Of a DNA stretch of 6,215 nt, positions 5,321 through 6,215 are shown in pieces. Within the stretch, counting starts at the first letter, position 1; every line of letters begins with the position of its first letter. This DNA is from Actinomycetota bacterium. GTDB taxonomy: Bacteria; Actinomycetota; Thermoleophilia; Solirubrobacterales; Solirubrobacteraceae. Where the stretch lies: positions 1-6,215 of the forward strand of contig WLNV01000097.1 in assembly GCA_009699615.1 (NCBI GenBank), written 5' to 3'. The notes under the pieces were generated by a model. It was not told where the DNA came from and ran no database searches. It was given only the letters and a program-made list of their open reading frames with translations. The translations under genes were made by a program, and so were the position numbers.

Positions 5321-6215
5321 TGGCCGAAATGCGCTACCGCGAAGCATTGAACCAAGCGCTCGCCGAAGAGCTCGAGCGTGACCCCAACGTCTTCCTGATG
5401 GGGCAGGACATCAGCGTCTTCGGCGGCGCCTTCAAGGTGACTGAAGGGTTGATGGATCGCTTCGGTGAGAAGCGGATCCGTGACACGCCAATTTCGGAGA
5501 ACACAATCGTCGGCCTCGGCGTCGGATCGGCGATGACGGGGCTGCGGCCAGTGATCGAACTGATGACGATCAACTTCTCGTTGCTCGCGCTCGACCAGAT
5601 CATCAACCACGCTGCCCACGTGCGCTACATGTTCGGCGGCCAGGTCAGCGTGCCGCTAGTCGTGCGGATGCCGCAAGGCGCGGGCCACCAGCTCGGACCA
5701 ACGCACTCGCACAGCTTTGAGGCGCTCTACCTCCACGTGCCGGGGCTGCTGGTTGCCGTACCGAGCACCGCGGCCGACGCAAAGGGTCTTCTCAAGACGG
5801 CGATCCGCGACGATAATCCGGTGATCTTCATCGAACACGAAACTCTTTACGGTCAGCGTGGCGAAGTTCCGGACGATCCTGACTTCACGGTTCCGTTCGG
5901 CCTCGCGGCGATCCGCCGCGAAGGCAGCGACGTGACAATCATCGGCATCTCAAGAATGGCGCAAACGGCCGAGCGTGCCGCCGAGCAGCTCGCGGCCGAC
6001 CATGGAATTGAAGCTGAGGTGATTGATCCGCGCACGTTGCGCCCGCTCGATCTAGACACGATTCTTGAATCTGTCGCCAAGACCAACCGCTGCGTGATCG
6101 TCGAAGAAGGCTGGCCGCACGGCGGCGTCGGCGCCAACCTCGCAGCGCTGATTCAGGAGCAAGGCTTCGACGACCTCGACGCGCCGGTCGGTCGCGTCAC
6201 CGGCGTCGATGCGCC
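5320..6215 (+). CDS. pdhB: 2-oxoacid (pyruvate-type) dehydrogenase E1 component, beta subunit, C-terminus cut by window edge
   Basis: Partner of E1 alpha; alpha2beta2 tetramers hold thiamine diphosphate at the subunit interface. 298 complete residues are present of about 325, so the last turn is beyond the right edge. Seen: MRYREALNQALAEEL (4-18), MGQDI (27-31), and RDTPISENTIVGLGVGSAM (54-72), in which Glu60 is the residue that activates the thiamine aminopyrimidine. The THSHSFEALY stretch (128-137) carries a His matching the active-site histidine of this family. PSTAADAKGLLK (148-159) and the C-terminal domain follow: DVTIIG (204-209), EVIDPRTLRPLD (233-244) and VIVEEGWPHGGVGA (259-272). 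The start at 5320 overlaps the E1 alpha stop as TAATG, implying coupled, equal synthesis of the two subunits. The E2 gene is expected next downstream. Confidence 0.93.
   Translation, partial: MAEMRYREALNQALAEELERDPNVFLMGQDISVFGGAFKVTEGLMDRFGEKRIRDTPISENTIVGLGVGSAMTGLRPVIELMTINFSLLALDQIINHAAHVRYMFGGQVSVPLVVRMPQGAGHQLGPTHSHSFEALYLHVPGLLVAVPSTAADAKGLLKTAIRDDNPVIFIEHETLYGQRGEVPDDPDFTVPFGLAAIRREGSDVTIIGISRMAQTAERAAEQLAADHGIEAEVIDPRTLRPLDLDTILESVAKTNRCVIVEEGWPHGGVGANLAALIQEQGFDDLDAPVGRVTGVDA

Overview
The window reads as a G+C-rich actinobacterial chromosome segment. The high G+C, the long antisense shadow frames and the protein styles suggest class Thermoleophilia (a Solirubrobacterales-like organism), but that placement is an inference from memory of family resemblance and was not tested. 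No tRNA, rRNA, CRISPR, insertion sequence or phage gene is visible.

Left part, minus strand (1-1454). An ornithine carbamoyltransferase gene (argF) runs off the left edge, so its last codons are missing. Upstream of it on the same strand is a SnoaL/NTF2-like fold gene. Its stop codon lies inside a 13-bp tandem duplication that appears to have shifted the original C-terminal reading frame.

Middle (1455-2049). A 62-bp divergent spacer separates the minus-strand pair from a plus-strand gene for a small four-helix membrane protein of unknown function. A 41-bp gap follows, holding a GC hairpin and a TANNNT element that sits exactly where a leaderless promoter would for the next gene.

Right part, plus strand (2050-6215). 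A tightly packed cluster encodes a 2-oxoacid dehydrogenase complex: dihydrolipoyl dehydrogenase (E3, lpdA), a DsbA/2-hydroxychromene-2-carboxylate isomerase-like thioredoxin-fold protein without a CXXC, an unrecognised 83-residue acidic protein, E1 alpha (pdhA-like) and E1 beta (pdhB-like, cut by the right edge). Gaps in the cluster are 6, -4, 11 and -1 bp, which implies one transcript with translational coupling. E1 alpha/beta would decarboxylate the 2-oxoacid with thiamine diphosphate and acylate a lipoyl-E2. E3 would reoxidise the dihydrolipoyl arm with NAD+. The E2 gene is not in the window and is expected just beyond the right edge.

The most interesting points are the two unexplained small proteins lodged between E3 and E1, the divergent redox-site surroundings of the E3, the 13-bp duplication that truncates the SnoaL-like protein, and TANNNT boxes placed a few bases from the start codon in front of several genes that lack a Shine-Dalgarno sequence.
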